Source: Bacteroidota bacterium
GTDB lineage: Bacteria > Zhuqueibacterota > JdFR-76 > DREG01
Direction: 5' to 3'
DNA length: 6,686 nucleotides
Assembly: GCA_030624545.1 (NCBI GenBank)
Contig: JAUXJX010000112.1
Coordinates: forward strand, 1 to 6,686
The notes under the pieces were generated by a model that saw nothing but the letters and a program-made list of their open reading frames with translations, searched no databases and was not told where the DNA came from. The first letter of the stretch is position 1; every line of letters starts with the position of its first letter. A program made the translations under genes and the position numbers. Shown here piece after piece: positions 5,862 to 6,686 of the stretch.

Positions 5862-6446
5862 CTACACGGAACCGGGCAGCCACCGCTCTATTTCTCTGCG
5901 AAACACATCCTCAGGCTTATAACCGATGAACATATTCACGACCTTGCCATCTTGATTGATGATGAATGTGGTCGGAATGGGGTTAATTCCATATTGGTAT
6001 GCGACCCGCCCATCGTGCATTAAGATGGGGTAGTTGACGCTAAATTCATCTACAAATTCTTTCACTACGGAAACGCCGGCATTGTCCAGCGAGATTCCCA
6101 CTATCGCAAGCCCCTTATCGCCGAACTCATCCTGAAGATCAACGAAAGATGGAATTTCCATCCTGCACGGCCCGCACCAGGTCGCCCAGAAATTCAGAAT
6201 CACCATCTTCCCTTTGAAATCGCTTAGCCGCACCGTATTCCCTGACAGGTCCTCTAAAGCAAAACCAGGCGCTTCAGGATAATTTGGATCTGCAACTACC
6301 GGTCGATTTTGAGTTTCTGTTTCTCCACCCCTAACTCCCGCCATCGCGCTGTCTGATTGACCGGACTCATTGCTGCCGCAACCATGCAGTGAAAGCCCGG
6401 CAACCGCCGCAAGGAATAAAATCGAAATTGTCTTTGCCTTCTTCAT
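5862..6446 (-). CDS. TlpA/ResA-like thioredoxin-fold lipoprotein
   Basis: Membrane-anchored thiol-disulfide oxidoreductase facing the periplasm; relatives reduce apocytochrome c or other exported cysteines, though its target is unknown. With the ATG start it is 194 residues. Residues 1-23 are a lipoprotein signal (KKAK, hydrophobic core, lipobox LHGC with Cys23), followed by a flexible Ser/Gly/Glu-rich linker to about residue 55. The AhpC/TSA-Redoxin-like domain follows: APGFALEDLSGNTVRLSDFKGK (59-80), LNFWATWCGPC with cysteines 91 and 94 and the typical R-x-E-x-P after it, AIVGISLD (114-121), and cis-proline 158 in NPIPTTFII. The start is supported by GAGGTGA at 6455-6449; the longer reading frame from 6470 adds eight non-signal residues. 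No cytochrome biogenesis gene or DsbD/CcdA partner is in the window. It is upstream of trxA on the same strand but separated by 226 bases. Confidence 0.92.
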   Translation of the reverse strand: MKKAKTISILFLAAVAGLSLHGCGSNESGQSDSAMAGVRGGETETQNRPVVADPNYPEAPGFALEDLSGNTVRLSDFKGKMVILNFWATWCGPCRMEIPSFVDLQDEFGDKGLAIVGISLDNAGVSVVKEFVDEFSVNYPILMHDGRVAYQYGINPIPTTFIINQDGKVVNMFIGYKPEDVFRREIERWLPGSV

Positions 6447-6448
6447 GG

Positions 6449-6455
6449 TCACCTC
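6449..6455 (-). promoter_or_regulatory. Ribosome binding site that fixes the tlpA-like start
   Basis: GAGGTGA on the minus strand ends two bases before the ATG at 6446 and matches the 16S tail closely. It excludes the ATG at 6470, which lies upstream of it. Confidence 0.75.
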
Positions 6456-6476
6456 AATAAGCGTCCCCATTTCGGG

Positions 6477-6493
6477 TATCTAATAATTAGATA
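6477..6493. promoter_or_regulatory. Perfect 17-base palindrome, possible operator
   Basis: TATCTAATAATTAGATA consists of two perfect 8-base half-sites around one central base. It lies 30 bases upstream of the tlpA-like start codon, where a repressor site or -10 region would be expected. A weak TTGTAA lies 17 bases upstream of its TATCTA on the minus strand. AT-only composition makes chance possible. Confidence 0.4.
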
Positions 6494-6554
6494 GTTTTTC
6501 CATTTTTTGGTTACAAAACGCGAACTAAATTTGGCTTATATTGTTCACAAAAAT

Positions 6555-6666
6555 CTCACGCAAAGACGCCAAGGCGCCAAGAATACTAGGGATATAAAAG
6601 ATACATTTCAAACACGCGTTCAAAAAGATTTATCAATCCTTTGCGTTCTTCGCGCCCTTGCGTGAG
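6555..6666. repeat. Intergenic inverted-repeat element E (CGCNAAG type)
   Basis: The arms start with a perfectly paired CTCACGCAA (6555-6563 and 6658-6666), and the outer 19 bases match at 16 positions. Inside, each arm continues as CGCNAAG units: left CGCAAAGA, CGCCAAGG, CGCCAAGA; right, on the minus strand, CGCAAGGG, CGCGAAGAA, CGCAAAGG. The inner unit is offset by one base between arms, so pairing is lost although the units persist. The core is about 54 bases. The element lies upstream of the tlpA-like gene, near the right edge; the remaining 20 bases show nothing. Confidence 0.75.
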
Positions 6667-6686
6667 TCAATTTATTCAAGTTAGTA

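Noticed and set aside
5854..5866. Small AGCCG/CGGCT inverted repeat at the end of the tlpA-like gene as terminator
   Set aside because: The stem is five bases with a two-base loop and no T-run follows on the minus strand.

Overview
The window is a stretch of bacterial chromosome with moderate GC content (roughly half, judged by eye). It holds eight complete genes and no rRNA, tRNA, CRISPR array, IS or phage gene. Nothing in it fixes the taxon. The gene mix (TRAP transporter, Sec-exported TPR protein, ECF sigma factor with a soluble HC2 zinc-finger partner, TlpA-like lipoprotein) and the intergenic repeats built from CACNAAG/CGCNAAG words suggest an uncultivated Gram-negative lineage, perhaps of the FCB/KSB1-Calditrichota kind. 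That placement is inference and is weak.

Layout. Left half, plus strand: dctP, dctQ and dctM form a compact tripartite TRAP transporter operon (190-3016). After a 211-base gap comes a gene for an exported TPR-type protein (3228-4277). Right half, minus strand, read from the right edge: a TlpA/ResA-like thioredoxin lipoprotein (6446-5862), a classical thioredoxin (5635-5303) with a terminator after it, an ECF sigma factor (5101-4520), and a short HC2 zinc-finger anti-sigma factor (4514-4278). The two halves converge with no base between them: the TPR stop codon and the anti-sigma stop codon together form TGATCA.

How the genes may work together. DctP would capture a periplasmic solute and pass it to the DctQM membrane carrier. 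DctP has Trp where this family normally has the carboxylate-binding Arg, so the substrate may not be a simple organic acid, and the exported TPR protein nearby could be a periplasmic partner as in TPR-associated TRAP systems. On the other strand, two thioredoxin-fold proteins lie beside a sigma/anti-sigma pair whose anti-sigma factor has no membrane segment and carries a Cys/His zinc motif. This raises the possibility of a cytoplasmic thiol-redox response module.

The most unusual feature is not a gene. Each of the five intergenic gaps longer than 100 bases contains exactly one inverted-repeat element (about 42-101, 3060-3188, 5111-5220, 5693-5820, 6555-6666). The arms are tandem 8-10 base units (CRCNAAG-like in four elements, CACNGAT-like in the first) around unrelated cores. 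Nearly all mismatches between paired arms in the three clearest elements fall at the variable or spacer positions of the unit.
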